DNA of 64,000 nt from NCBI GenBank assembly GCA_932521035.1, contig OW051494.1, positions 8,046,001 to 8,110,000 on the forward strand. Reading direction: 5' to 3'. Below the pieces are notes generated by a model. That model saw nothing but the letters and a program-made list of their open reading frames with translations, searched no databases and was not told where the DNA came from. Positions 10,815-21,220 of the stretch are shown here, piece after piece. This DNA is from Oscheius dolichura (taxonomy: Eukaryota > Nematoda > Chromadorea > Rhabditida > Rhabditidae). Numbering within the stretch: the first letter of the stretch is position 1; every line of letters starts with the position of its first letter. The translations under genes and the position numbers were made by a program.

Positions 10815-11769
10815 ATTTTTCTCTTGTAAAAATAGTTGAACTTTTCAGTTAAAAAGAAAGCAAAGTCGATAAATTGGTTGGATGGCTAGATGAAGTTCAG
10901 CTTATAAAGGGAAGGGGAGGGCGCTCCCTCCTTGTTGACGCCATTTTGGCCAGGGGCTCACGTGGCGCTGCTTTCGAAAATAAAAATCCTTGAGGTTGTT
11001 GCTCTTTTTTTAAAGAAACAACGAGGATTGAGAAACAGATCCTTGACCGCCGGGGACAAAAACTCTTTTGACGTGGGCTTATCACAGCTGATGGCGGCAA
11101 ATCGACCCAGGGATCAACGATAAGAAGATCACTATCTTAAAAAGAGAAACTCAAAGAAAACTTGTGGTTTGACAGAAATGGGCAAAAAGTGAAGGAATGT
11201 ACAAAAAGGGGAAAATACTGGGACAAGTGTCGAACCACGGCTAATTTTTTGATGGCCGGTGTCAAAACACCTTCTTATTTTCCCTTCCTTCTATGTAACA
11301 ATCGGCGACCGGTGCAAATTTAACCAATCTTCCAACAATGAAACAAGGATTTACAAAGGATCATCTGGGAGAAGAGACAAGAAGAATGCTCTCTTGAATA
11401 TTTGAAGCAATTTTAAACCCTTTTAGGGGACAAATTTTATCTACTTCAAAACATTTCGATCTCTCCTCAAAAATCTCTTCAATCGAACAAAACGAACCTA
11501 AAATGACGGCGATTTCTTCAATAAACCTGCACCCTATGAAAATGAGACCGCGCAAGTTTCAGTTTAACAAAATCAGAAAAAAAATGATAAAAACAACCTT
11601 TCCAAACCAAGAAATACAAATCAGCTGCCACACAACTAATTATTTCAGCCAGACCTGCTTCGGTCAGCCAATGGTCAGAATGGCCAAGCCTTTCTTTTGT
11701 AAAGTTCTGTAGTTTTGACCAAAACCAACGGAGCCGGGGAGATATAACGCCTCCGCCAACACAAAACGG
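10815..11769. other. Intergenic; partial copy of the foldback repeat near 11130-11210
   Basis: Holds a diverged copy of the 24691-25161 foldback terminus (CACTATCTTAAAAAGAGAAA, then GTGGTTTGACAG). No gene seen. Confidence 0.5.
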
Positions 11770-12152
11770 GGGCGTGGGCCGGCCGCCGGAGGGAGTGAGG
11801 AGGAAGCGAGCTTACAAATTTCAAAAAAAGCAACAACGTTTTTTGAGCTAGCGTGAGGAGAGTAGTGTCATTCGATGGCGCTTCTTGGCGTATTGGCGGT
11901 TTATTTTTTGCTAAGCTCTGGCGCGTAACAGTGAGGAATCGACAGCACTTTACCAAAGTTAAGCCCTTTTTCCATAGCCAGCCGGGTTCGGTCAGCCGGC
12001 GGTCAAAAATGGTTTCGCTTTTAGTTTTGTCAAAGCCGGAGATTTCGACCAAACCAAGGGGCACTGGAGACTAACGCGGAGCCTCCGCCAACACAAAACG
12101 GGGGTGTCGGCCGGCCAAGGCGCCCCTTCACAAAAAAACTGGGCAAATCTAG
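11770..12152 (+). repeat. R1 repeat, copy b (5' truncated)
   Basis: Carries GCAACAACGTTTTTTGAGC, TTCGATGGCGCTTCTTGGC, CCTCCGCCAACACAAAACGG and the terminus AAACTGGGCAAATCTAGT. It is followed at once by copy c, so the two are head-to-tail. Confidence 0.8.
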
Positions 12153-12558
12153 TAGGCTCATTCGAACCGATAATTTTTGCTGCGCCGAACTGCACTTTTA
12201 GATTTTTTTGAAAGTGAGGCAGTGAGGAGGAAGAGGGCTTTCAAATTTCGAAAAAAGCAACAACGTTTTTTGAGCTAGCGCGATGGGAGTAGGCTCATTC
12301 GATGGCGCTTCTCGGCGTATTGGCGGTTTATTTTTTGCTAAGCTCTGGCGCGTAACAGTGACGAATCGACAGCACTTTACCAAAGTTAAGCCCTTTTTCC
12401 ATAGCCAGCCGGGTTTGGTCAGCCTATGGTTAAAATGGTCTGGGCTTTGGCAAAGCCGGGGATCTCGACCAAACCAATGGAACGGAGTAGACCCCAGCGC
12501 GCAGCTTCCGCCAACACGAATCGGGGGCCCTCTCAATAAAACTGGGCATATCTAGTCA
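12153..12558 (+). repeat. R1 repeat, copy c (most complete)
   Basis: Begins GGCTCATTCGAACCGATAAT, contains GTGACGAATCGACAGCACTT and CATAGCCAGCCGGGTTTGG, and ends AAACTGGGCATATCTAGT. About 406 bp; no coding capacity recognised. Confidence 0.8.
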
Positions 12559-12921
12559 GAACTGTATAAAGAAAGCCACAAGGAATATGCTCAATTTGTG
12601 GAAGCAGTAGAAATCATCTAGATTACACGCTAGAATCTTGAAAGCCCGAGTTTGAGTGTACAGTGCAACCAATGGGGAAAACAACCTGTCCCGTACTAGC
12701 CTCCTACTTTTCTGTTGTCCTCACCACCTCCAAAATAAATAGAAAAACATAGATAAAGAAACGCCACTGTTTATTAAATTTTGATAACACTGTTATTGTC
12801 GAAACAACAGAAAAGAGAGAGAACAATACAGAGCCTTTGAGTCCAACCTCTTTGTTGCTAGGTTAGTTGAGTCGCGGCTGATGCCTTCCGAGTTGTGGCG
12901 GGGCGCATCTGGTACAGTCCG
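12559..12921. other. Intergenic, no gene seen
   Basis: No reading frame or repeat of note up to the foldback element. Confidence 0.45.
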
Positions 12922-13934
12922 GGGTGCACCCCCGGATCAGAAAACAGACGCTTTAAAACACGGTCGGTTTCGAAAAATGTACGGTTTAGAAAACGGACGG
13001 TTCAAAATCGGTACGGATCTGAAAAAGCCGGTTCAAAACACGGACGTTTTAGAACTATCGTGGCAATAAAAATTGCGGCTACGTACTACGTAGAATTTTT
13101 GCGAAAAAAAGTGATTTTTTTAAATTTTATTGTTTGTTCTGTTCCTTTATTTGATTTTTCCTCATAACATTTTTCTTATAGTGTCTAATATATCTCCGTT
13201 TACAGAGAAGATGATGCAGCAGCCTCTGGAAATAAAAGGAAGTGGATTGAGCAACAAGAGCTCTCCACAGGAATTTATTTTTGCAAACATTGCAAGTAAG
13301 TTTGTTTCACTGATTATTTCTTCATTTAGGCATTGTATTTGTTGTTATTTAGCAGCCATTTTACAAATGCTTGCTATTTTATATGTAGAAAATACCCAAA
13401 TATAGGGGAAACTCTGCGCAAATTTTTTTTGCGATCAGAACTTGTAATTTATTGATATTTTTTATTATTTGCTTCTTTTAAGCTTTCCTAATGTTTATTT
13501 TTCAGGAGCAGATCGTCTTCAGCAAGAAGGAAGAGTTTCTGAGCAACGCTGCTTAGTTTAAAATGTATTTTTTGTTTCTTGTCTATTTTTTGCCTTATCT
13601 CGCCTTTCTAATTGTACTTTCCTTTCTTTTTTTGTTCTTTATTGTTGTATTAACTTTTCTTAATAAATATTATGAAAATAAACGTTGTTTTATCATGTAT
13701 AACGGGTAGAAAACTGGATGGAAGCCATCAAGGCTTTTGTTTTTTATTTTCGACTCTGTACGTAGTATTTTTATTGCCACGAAAGTTCTAAAACGTCCGT
13801 GTTTTAAACCGACCTTTTTCTGAACCGTCCGTTTTCGAAACCGTCCAGTTCTAAAGCGTCCGGTTTCTAAACCGTACATTTATCGAAACCGACCGTGTTT
13901 TAAACCGTCTGTTTTCTGATCCGGGGGTGCACCC
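12922..13934. mobile_element. Foldback element with tandem sub-repeats in its arms, 1013 bp
   Basis: Terminal inverted repeat GGGTGCACCCCCGGATCAG at both ends, with arms of about 180-190 bp. The direct repeat AGTCCG lies at 12916-12921 and 13935-13940, a plausible target duplication. Each arm is built of degenerate ~16-20-bp units such as CGGTTTAGAAAACGGAC. The 650-bp centre holds a possible small spliced frame (MMQQPLEIKGSG..., acceptor before 13208) but no transposase. Superfamily not assigned. Confidence 0.75.
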
Positions 13935-14116
13935 AGTCCGGGGCGGGTGCTCTTTGTCTTGGAGGTGGTCGTCCTTCTGCTGCCGTTGTTGACCGCCAGC
14001 ACCAGTTGTTGCCATCCGGGAGATACGGGCCGCTTTCGGACGGGGTCGAAGGCCACCTCTTCCAGGAAACGAGTGATTGAACTTCCGGAGCCGTCACCCT
14101 TTGTTCTTATCCTTAA

Positions 14117-14624
14117 AGGAACTGTCAGGGACCTAAAACAACTTGGGCTTAAAACATTCGCCTTTTTCTCCTGATCACAATGGTATATTTGTTTTTGCAT
14201 ATGGACGTCTGTATCACGAGAAAAATACACATTTATGATCAAAATTCGGTCGAAAAAAGGTTAAAAGCGAAAAAATGATCATGATCGTTGCAGTACCTTT
14301 CATGGGTCCCGTAGCGATCATGATCACAGAAATGGAATGCTTTTATAACTTTGGGATAAAAATCGTGATTCCGAAGTCCATATGCAAAAATAAATATATC
14401 ATCATGATCAGGAGAAAACGGCGAATTTTTTAAGTCTATACTGAGTTAGGTTGCTAGCTTTTTGAGAGAGAAAAGGCGGAAAACGCTACATGATTCGTAA
14501 AATACACACAAATGACCCCGAAATGAAAAGTTTGAATAGAGAATAGGCCCATATGTAGTCAGTCGCATGGGATTCGGTTGCTCAGGGTCAAGTGATCACT
14601 TCCACTTGGTCCCTGACAGTTCCT
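14117..14624. mobile_element. TTAA-flanked MITE (piggyBac-like target), 508 bp
   Basis: Inverted termini AGGAACTGTCAGGGACC at both ends, flanked by TTAA at 14113-14116 and 14625-14628. A second inverted pair lies inside (CATATGGAC near 14205, GTCCATATG near 14376). No coding capacity. The TTAA target suggests piggyBac, although the ends do not begin with the usual CCC. Confidence 0.7.
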
Positions 14625-14629
14625 TTAAA

Positions 14630-15234
14630 AGTATGGAAATATCTTTAATTTTAAATTTAAAAAAAGGCAGGAGAGAAAATAAAGCCCCCAAAAAAATCGA
14701 TGTCTAGATGGATGGAAGCCCTTGTGAAACACAAATTTCGGTATAACAAAACATGTCAACGATCTCTTTTTGCCTTTTTCTCTTCTAATTTTTTATTTGT
14801 TTTTGTCTTTTTGTCGCCTGTTTACTTTCGAAATTGTCTTCTTCCCCTTTTTATATTTTTCCTTCTTATATCCGCCCCCTCGCCCCCAACTTTTCACGTG
14901 ATTTTTCCTTCCTTTATGGGTTCAATTTTATATGTTGCTGAAGAAGAATAAAGTTGGTTTTTATCAACACGATTGAAGAATTCAATAGCGCCACTGAAAT
15001 TTACCAGGGAATGGCACGAACCTGCCATCAGGTCCAGAGGTGCCACCTACATCGTGTCACCGAGTTATGAGGGTCGGAAGTTTGAAAATAAGGTCGTGCC
15101 ATTCCCCAAAATGTGCAAGCTCTCGTGATTCACTTAGTTTTTTTCTTTTTGTCGAGAAAGACGTCCCCCTCTTTCTTTTTTTTATACTCCCTCAAAAAAT
15201 ATCCTGTCAATTTCGCTATGATCTCTCGAATTAT
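14630..15234. other. Intergenic; 3' flank shared with the Kelch fragment
   Basis: A block near 15050-15110 (GTCACCGAGTTATGAG ... AAGGTCGTGCCATTC) recurs near 18050-18185. This supports a segmental duplication of the 3' end of the gene at 15235-17454. No separate gene seen. Confidence 0.5.
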
Positions 15235-17454
15235 TTATTGTTTTAAATCGTTTGGATAAGAAGAAAAACGATCCGCGAACTCTTGAGGAACGAGAACAGC
15301 AGACGGGTAGCAAGGAAAAATCAGAGGGAGAGGGAAAGAGGGGCCAACACGCCAATTTATTCCGTTAAATATATGCACCTTATAATCACCCCAGCCAATT
15401 GCAAAGATTTCTCGACCAAGAACAACTCCAACAGAAACAAAACTAGGGGAGGTTATGGACGGTAACTCTTTCCATTGTCCATTTTCCTCAAATGGATCCA
15501 ATTCCAGAACTGTGGTAGTCCATTCTCTTCCATCCCAACCTCCTAATACAACCAGGTTATTTCTATAACAAACGAGGGAATGCTCAACTCGAGGTGTTGG
15601 CATATCCGTCAGTTCAGTCCACACTCCACTCTCAGGATCGAAACATTCCACACTTTTCAATTCGACATCATCATCTCCTGTTCCTCCACAAATATATATT
15701 TTCCTGTTACAGACGGCTGCAGCTGCCCAATATCTGCCATATTTCATGTCTCTAAAATCACTTATTAGCCGGAAAGATAATCAAAAGATTATAGGCTCCC
15801 TTCATAAAGATAACTTACGGCATCCGTGTCCATTCATTCTTTTTCGGATCATATCGGGCCACACTTTTTAAGTATTCATCATTTTCATTCAGTCCTCCAA
15901 ATACCCAAATGTATCCATTCCATCCCAAACAGCCATTATTAGTCCCTCTTCGTCCCTCATTCATATCAGCCAGTCGTTTCCATTCCATATTTTTGTCCAA
16001 CTTGGATAATGATTTGAGATCACCGATTATATAGAGTTCATCATCGAGATAAACAGCACCAACAGATGAAATATAGTAAGGAAGTTCCATTCGTGAAACA
16101 GTCCAGGTGGATGCCCCCCGATTCCATATTGTCATCTTGTTACCATTAGGACCTCCTCCCACGACCAAAATCTAAAAAAGCGGAGCCTATCTTCTTTTGT
16201 AACCCCCAAATTTTCACCTACCGTCTGTTCGAATGTTGCTGCAAAGGCACTGATTTCCTCAACCGAGGGCCTATCAGATATCTCTCTTTGCCAGCATCTT
16301 AAAAATATTTTTATAGAATTGTCCAACAAACAAAGAAAACGAAATAAGGTTATTTTTGTAGGCCTTTTCAGCCCCAAACTTCATATTTCTACACCAACCT
16401 TTTCACAAAATTCCACGAATCCTCGCTCATTTGATCAGGATCTATAGGCAGTTCTATACCATCATTTCCAACTTGTAGATGTTTCCAAGGGTACCTACTT
16501 TTAAATTGTACAATGATCAAATGAAATCACCCGACTTCCCGCATATAATTTCCCATATTGTGATTCCAAATGAATAAACATCAGCTGGTGGGCCATAATT
16601 CTTTTCTGTTCCCACTATTTCCGGGGCCATGTAGGGATCGGTGCCTTTATGACTGGAAAAACAACATTACAGGGAAAAGAAGTGTCGTTTACCCGGAAGT
16701 ATAAGTATTTTTGTGAGAAATATTCCTAGCCAGGCCAAAATCAGCCAGTTTTAAATGACTTCTTGTTGCTAAAAGGATGCTAAAAACGAGTATTAATAAA
16801 CAGAGAAAATATCTACTTTTTGGGCTTGACGTCTCTGTGAAGTATTCCATTTTCATGCAGATATTGTAGACCGGAGCCGATTTGCTGGATCCACAAGATT
16901 ATTAACTGCATGTCATAATGTTTGGAGACATCGTGAATTTCTGTTGAGTTGTTTTAAAATTGAAATAAATAAAAGATAACCGTTATGAAGACTGCCGAGT
17001 TCCATATATTCCATCACGTATCCGGAACAAAGCGGCATCTTTGTAGTTCCGTCTATATCTTTCGTCGCTCCATCCCAAATTACTCCGAATAACTCGACAA
17101 TGTGTGGATGAGAGTGCTGAAATGGGAAACTTATGAAAGACACGAGGCGACGCGTACCTTTTTCAATATGTCAATTTCCCTTTCAGCATAGACATCCAAG
17201 TGGATGAACACTTTCACAGCCACAGTCCTAACAAGGGATATTTGTATGAATTAGCATACTCACCGTCTTCTGGTAAATCGTATTACATCGTATCCCTTAT
17301 AAACTATACCGTATCCTCCACCATCTAGCCTTGTTAGACCATGAAAATCTTTCAATCTGTGGTAAGGCACACCTAAAAGGAATATTACTAACAGAAGAGG
17401 GAGCAGAACTTTACCATCAGGTGTGTATTTCACGGAGGAGAGAACAGTTCCCAT
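15235..17454 (-). CDS. Protein kinase-Kelch propeller fusion (copy 2)
   Basis: Eleven exons starting with 17454-17415, 17372-17264, 17227-17158, 17116-16981 and 16940-16817, ending at 15235. The N-terminus MGTVLSS fits an N-myristoylation signal (G2, S6), suggesting membrane anchoring. The TKL/TAK1-like kinase is complete: glycine loop LDGGGYGIVYKG, TVAVKV lysine, HSHPHIVELFGV, HRDVKPKN, DFG, GTDPYMAPE, ADVYSFGITIWE and CWQREISDRPSVEE. A phase-0 intron is followed by a Kelch half (VVGGG, IIG, VFGG, ICGG, VLGG, AIG). The fifth and sixth blades are slightly degenerate (IIGDL, IGWGD). One junction near 16530 needs an unusual GTCGGG donor to keep frame. Function inferred as in copy 1. Confidence 0.82.
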
Positions 17455-17719
17455 AGAGAGGCGGTTCTAATGGTCAAGGAGGGTGAAACAAATCTCTAAA
17501 AGCAAAACAGAAGCTTTCACTGCGGTGAGAAATTGAGTAAAAAAGTAAAAAGTAAAAAAGTGCTCCGGCTGGACGTTGGCTGCGCCAACTATGGTACTGC
17601 AATAGGCGCGATGTTTATAAATTATCATCTTGGCTTGCGAGTATATTGCAGCATGCCGGAAGTCTCCTTTTCCTTTGTTCCCCTCCTATATTCGCTCTCT
17701 CGCCTCCCATAAAGTCCTT

Positions 17720-17905
17720 CCTCCCGTAGAGTTCCAAACACTTGGGAAGTATCTAGAACCTCAGAACAGAAAAGCAAAAAGGTTTGCCGCTGGTAGGGTT
17801 CGAACACGCGACCTCTCCGACCGCACGACCGGCCTCTTAGCCATTAGGCCAAAAATTTTCGACAGGTCAAAACGCACAGACACCATAGCTCTTTAAATTA
17901 AAGGG
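17720..17905 (-). repeat. tRNA-derived SINE, copy 1
   Basis: On the minus strand a tRNA-like head has an A-box-like CCTAATGGCTAAGAGG and a B-box GTGTTCGAACCC, then AAACCTTTTTG and a tail ending CTTCCCAAGTGTTTGG. The acceptor stem does not pair, so it is not a working tRNA. It matches the copy at 24160-24320 in head, A/B boxes and tail. Confidence 0.62.
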
Positions 17906-18145
17906 ATCAATACAATTCTCGAAAGAAAAGAGAAAGAATGAGAGAGACCGCTTGTTTCGGTACACAGCCGATAAGGAAGACGCTTTGGAAAGGAGATAAG
18001 CCAGCTGGAAGGGTTAAGTATACTCCGAGACTATCAACAATAGAGCACATGGAGTCACCGAGTTATGAGAATTTGACGTTTCAAATTGGTACGAAATTTG
18101 CGGGGTTTCCTGTAAGGTTCCTTTTATAAAGTAAAAATAGGAACC

Positions 18146-18598
18146 TCAAACCCTCGTGAGCTGATAACAAGGTCGTGTCATTCTCTGGTTAGACAAAACT
18201 TGAGGAACGAGAACAGCAGACGAAGAGCGAGGAAACCTCGGAGGGAAAGAGGGGCCGACACACCAATTGATTCCGTTAAATATTTCGACCTCATCAGAGT
18301 TCCGGCCAATTGCAAAGATTTCTCGACCAAGAACAACTCCAACAGAAGCAAAACTAGGGGAGGTTAAGGGCGACAACTCTTTCCACTGTCCATTTTCCTC
18401 AAATGGATCCAATTCCAGAACTGTGGTAGTCAATTGTTCTTCATCTTCACCTCCTAATACAACCAGCTTATTTCTATAACAAACGAGGGAATGGTTATCA
18501 CGAGGTGTTGGCATATCCGTCAGTTCAGTCCACACTCCACTCTCAGGATCGAAACATTCCATACTTTTCAAATGCGATTTGTAACCCCACAACTTTTT
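18146..18598 (-). pseudogene. Kelch fragment, 3' exon of a third kinase-Kelch-like copy
   Basis: Covers only the last Kelch exon. From KSMECFDPESGVWTEL to GPSFPPRF it is nearly the same as the C-terminus of the gene at 15235-17454. On its 5' side the reading frame breaks at about 18590, where an R1 repeat begins. On the 3' side it diverges after VLVPQ. Without start, kinase and first Kelch exon it cannot make a propeller. The shared 3' flank shows it arose by duplication of that neighbour. Confidence 0.78.
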
Positions 18599-18599
18599 T

Positions 18600-19048
18600 T
18601 GAGTTGGGAACTTGAGAGTAGGCTCATTCGAACCGATAATTTTTGCGAATTGCACTTTTAGATTTTTTTAAAAGTGAGGTAGTGAGGAGGAAGCGAGCTT
18701 TTAAATTTGCAAAATTGACACACGTTTTTTTGAGCCAGCGCGATGAGAGTAGTGTCATTCGATGGCGCTTCTTGGCGTATTGGCGGTTTATTTTTTGCTA
18801 AGCTCTGGCGCGTAACAGTGACGAATCGACAGCACTTTACCAAAGTTAAGCCCTTTTTCCATAGCCAGCCGGGTTCGGTCAGCCAACGGTCAAAAATGGT
18901 CTGGGATTGGTCAAAGCCGGGGATCTCGACCAAAACCAGGGGCACAGGAGACTCTAACGCGGAGCCTCCGCCAACACAAAACGGGGGCGTCGGCCGGCCG
19001 CTGGCCGACCAAGGCGCCCCTTCACAATAAAACTGGGCAAATCTAGTC
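18600..19048 (+). repeat. R1 repeat, copy d (abuts the Kelch fragment)
   Basis: Starts near GTAGGCTCATTCGAACCG and ends AAACTGGGCAAATCTAGT, with all R1 landmarks in order. Its left edge coincides with the break in the Kelch frame. Confidence 0.8.
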
Positions 19049-19280
19049 CATCACCCTACTATAATAACAATTCTTATCGTCGACTTGAAATTCCGTTACT
19101 AATAAATTTCACGGTACAAACCACACAAAAATTATTGCGACAACGCTTCTGCTACGGTTGCGTAGCTTTAGATAAGGATCAAAAAACACAAAACACCACA
19201 TTTTCAACAATTTTTGAAATGAATCCTCTTGAATAGGAATACTTTAAATGGAGGGAAAGATTTATTTGTTTAATAGGAGA

Positions 19281-20544
19281 TTACTCTGTGGAATTAGAAA
19301 GGATATCAGCCAAATGGCGGGGAATAACAATTGAAGACATATCACGGCACCCATTGGGAAGCTGGGGACCCTCTCTCCAGCTATTTCCATTAAATATTTC
19401 AGTTTTATCTGTGTCATTCGATCCTCCAATTACAAAAATCTCATTGTCAATGACTGCTGCAGAAAAGGCATATCGAGGTTGTTTCATAGGCGGCAGTTGT
19501 TTCCATGTTCCTTTTCCTTCTAGATTACTCACTTCCAGTACGGTATTGAATATTGTCGCTCTATCAACACCGCCCATTACAATCAGATTATTTCCATAAG
19601 AAACGAGAGAATGTTCAGCAAGAGGTGTTGGCATATCATTCACCTCCGTCCAGACACAACTCTCCGGGTCGAAACATTCCACACTTTTCAAACTATTAAA
19701 ACGAACCAATCCACCACAGACGATGAATTTGCCATTATGAACTGCTGCAGCTGCATATCTTCTTGAGTATTTCATGTCCCTAAAATATTGATTAGCTCCG
19801 ATTAAGCCTTGTATCAGATGTTGTATCATCTCGTTTGAGAGACGAAGCGGCCGTTGGAAACCGAACAGAAGAGAAAAATTGGGGAAAAGTATTCAACTCA
19901 CGGCATTTTAATCCATTTGTTCTCCTTTGGACCATATCTTTCCACACTTTTCAAGTAGGTGCTTCTATTCCTTCCTTCTAATACCTCTCCTCCAAACACC
20001 CAGATGGATCCATTCCATTCCACACTACTAGTTGTAATACCCCATCGGCTCTCATTCATATCTGCCAATCGTATCCATTCCAATGTTCTGTTATTCAATT
20101 TGTATAATTCTTTCTCCATGCCATCACCACCGAATACATAGATCTCTCCATCCAGATATACTGCACCTCCGGCATCAAGTATTTTCGGTAATTTCAATGC
20201 CAATTTTACCCATCTGTCTTCTTTCAAAATGACCATTTTATCAGTTCCTCTGCGATCTTTTTCTCCTCCAAGAACCAAAATCTAAAAGAATGTTAATTAT
20301 TCTATTCCCCAATATCTCACCGTTCCCTTATCCACTTGTTCTGGGATCTTTTCTAGGTTGTCTATCGCTCCAGTCCAATTCGGACCATTCCCCTCTAAAA
20401 ATACAGCTCATTATCAGCCCCCAAAATAAAGTTTCTACCCGAGTTCTGCTCCATTTTCCCCTTCAATTCTCTATTTTCCGCCTCCAGCCTGCCTATTCTT
20501 CCGATCACCGTGTGGGTATTCGCTTCAGAAGGATTAGTTTCCAT
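19281..20544 (-). CDS. Coiled-coil-Kelch protein
   Basis: Exons 20544-20439, 20394-20321, 20281-19902 and 19779-19281 join in phase and end at a stop. The N-terminal ~60 residues are a short coiled coil (VIGRIGRLEAENRELKGK) followed by an acidic linker (IDNLEKIPEQVDKG). Six Kelch blades follow (LGGE, FGGD, FGGE, CGGL, MGGV, IGGS) with WIRLADMNE and MSSIVIPRHLADIL. The Kelch half begins right after a phase-0 intron with ILVLGG, the same place as in the kinase fusions. Kinase exons are absent, so this looks like an adaptor or scaffold made from the same propeller. Confidence 0.83.
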
Positions 20545-20689
20545 TAGAGTAGCTGAAATAGTTTATGGAAAGGTTGAGAAATTGGAAAAGTCGAGCTGAA
20601 CAAGGGAAGAGGCAGGGGCAGTCCTTGATAAGGGGACTTCGATAAGAAACGGAAATTGTTGCGGCTGTCGCGTTTGCCAGTGTTTGACA

Positions 20690-20790
20690 ACGGAGCCGGG
20701 GAGATATAACGCCTCCGCCAACACAAAACGGGGGCGTCGGCCGGCCGCCGGCCCCAACCAATAAAACTCACCAATAAAACTGGGCACTAT
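20690..20790 (+). repeat. R1 repeat, copy e (3' end only)
   Basis: GAGCCGGGGAGATATAACGC, CCTCCGCCAACACAAAACGG, then two partial ACCAATAAAACT ends. It lies just upstream of the coiled-coil-Kelch gene. Confidence 0.7.
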
Positions 20791-21220
20791 TCGACCGTCA
20801 AATTTTGATCCTTCAAGAAAATGACGCAACATCGTCTCGCTGGGCAGGAGACCAGCTCGGGAGGGGGAGCCGGAGCTTTTCAAATTCCTATTAGCTGCCA
20901 CCGCAGACGGTTTCGGGGAACGACTGCATTCGCACTACGAGCCGCCGTGATTTGGTTATATTTTTCCTTAACGAGTATTGTTCTCTTTTTGTTGTGTCCT
21001 TGTGATTCTTCCTTATTGTTCCCTTTTTGTAGACTCTCCCAAATCACCCTTTTTATTGAGATTCCTCTTTTTAACAAACGGATCTGTATCTTAACTGTCT
21101 CGACGTCGATCATGCTATCTCCGCTTTCAGGGGTGAAACTTGAAAAGAGATCCGGTTGTTAATTGATTTAGAAAATGATACAAAATATCAAGTATCAGTT
21201 TATTGAGAACGATCAAGGTG
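20791..21220. other. Intergenic, no gene seen
   Basis: Frames on both strands at 20821-21162 and 20880-21113 overlap each other and lack splice or homology support. Confidence 0.4.

Noticed and set aside
17790..17860. Possible tRNA gene on the minus strand
   Set aside because: A and B boxes are present but acceptor and T stems do not pair; matches the SINE at 24160, so annotated as a repeat.
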